Assembly: GCA_001563885.1 (NCBI GenBank)
Contig: LKMM01000172.1
Coordinates: 1 to 5,810 of the forward strand
Source: Natrialbaceae archaeon B1-Br10_E2g27
GTDB taxonomy: Archaea; Halobacteriota; Halobacteria; Halobacteriales; Natrialbaceae
Length of the DNA stretch: 5,810 nt
Reading direction: 5' to 3'
Shown here: piece after piece, positions 5,772 through 5,810 of the stretch
Layout: the number at the start of each line of letters is the position of its first letter
Numbering within the stretch: the stretch's first letter is position 1
Program-made: the position numbers and the translations under genes
Notes under the pieces: generated by a model
What the model was told of the DNA's origin: nothing
Database searches by the model: none
What the model saw: the letters and a program-made list of their open reading frames with translations, nothing else

Positions 5772-5810
5772 GGACGCGAGCCAGCGGAACGGCCAGCTAG
5801 CTCGATTTCA

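Larger units (their letters stand above)
5578..5810. mobile_element. Unrelated sequence replacing the M20 3' half; possible insertion-element end
   Basis: From about 5578 (junction uncertain by several bases) the M20 homology ends, and no frame of the remaining 233 bp resumes it. The segment is dense in inverted repeats (5588-5661, 5675-5694, 5756-5771) and ends at the window edge. Two frames are open to the edge: plus, 5625-5810 after TAA 5622-5624 (contains LLPLFFVPVEVTAG); and minus, 5809 down to TGA 5585-5587, which stops close to the junction as a transposase C terminus might. Neither is a family I recognise, and codon choice is poor for both. Subterminal hairpins without obvious long terminal repeats would fit an IS200/IS605-type or MITE-like end; a deletion or rearrangement is an equal alternative. 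No target duplication can be judged with one end visible. Confidence 0.4.

Noticed and set aside
1..5810. Frequent CTCGAG hexamers across the window
   Set aside because: Explained by Leu-Glu codon pairs (CTC GAG) and the known abundance of TCGA-containing words in haloarchaea; no regular spacing seen.
1..5810. CRISPR array, rRNA, or a known defence-gene cluster
   Set aside because: No regularly spaced repeats, no rRNA-like sequence, and no nuclease, helicase or reverse-transcriptase motifs in any supported gene.

Overview
The window looks like a piece of a haloarchaeal chromosome (class Halobacteria, possibly a Natrialbaceae-type genome). Evidence is the acidic, Asp/Glu-rich proteins, GC-rich third codon positions, frequent CTC GAG codon pairs, and proteins that read as close relatives of haloarchaeal KatG, GlpK, threonine aldolase and a winged-helix regulator. 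Genus-level assignment is inference.

Layout from left to right. (1) 1-812, + strand: the C-terminal 269 residues of catalase-peroxidase KatG, whose 5' part lies outside the window. (2) 813-922: a 110-bp spacer with a TATAAA element, the likely glpK promoter. (3) 923-2446, +: a complete glycerol kinase, glpK. (4) After only 15 bp, a convergent minus-strand pair: a low-specificity threonine aldolase (2462-3475) placed 30 bp downstream of a YodC/MhqN-type nitroreductase (3506-4183). The two probably form one transcription unit, nitroreductase first. (5) 4184-4565: a regulatory region of about 380 bp. It holds an 8-bp direct repeat (TATACTAT, 12-bp period), a small acidic ORF apparently broken at a C6 tract, and a perfect 14-bp palindrome. 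(6) 4566-4991, +: a TrmB-like winged-helix regulator. It overlaps by 41 bp (7) an M20-family metallopeptidase (4951-5688) whose homology stops abruptly near base 5577. (8) 5578-5810: hairpin-dense sequence unrelated to the peptidase, probably the end of an inserted or rearranged element that continues past the window.

Functionally the ordinary genes cover peroxide detoxification (katG), glycerol assimilation into sn-glycerol-3-phosphate (glpK), flavin-dependent reduction of nitro/quinone-type compounds, and PLP-dependent threonine/glycine interconversion. The regulator and peptidase form a separate unit, and the peptidase is probably inactive because the rest of its fold is missing. I see no obviously new multi-gene system. 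The parts most worth a second look are the structured sequence replacing the 3' half of the M20 gene, the two operator-like repeats in 4300-4540, and the possible frameshifted ORF between them.
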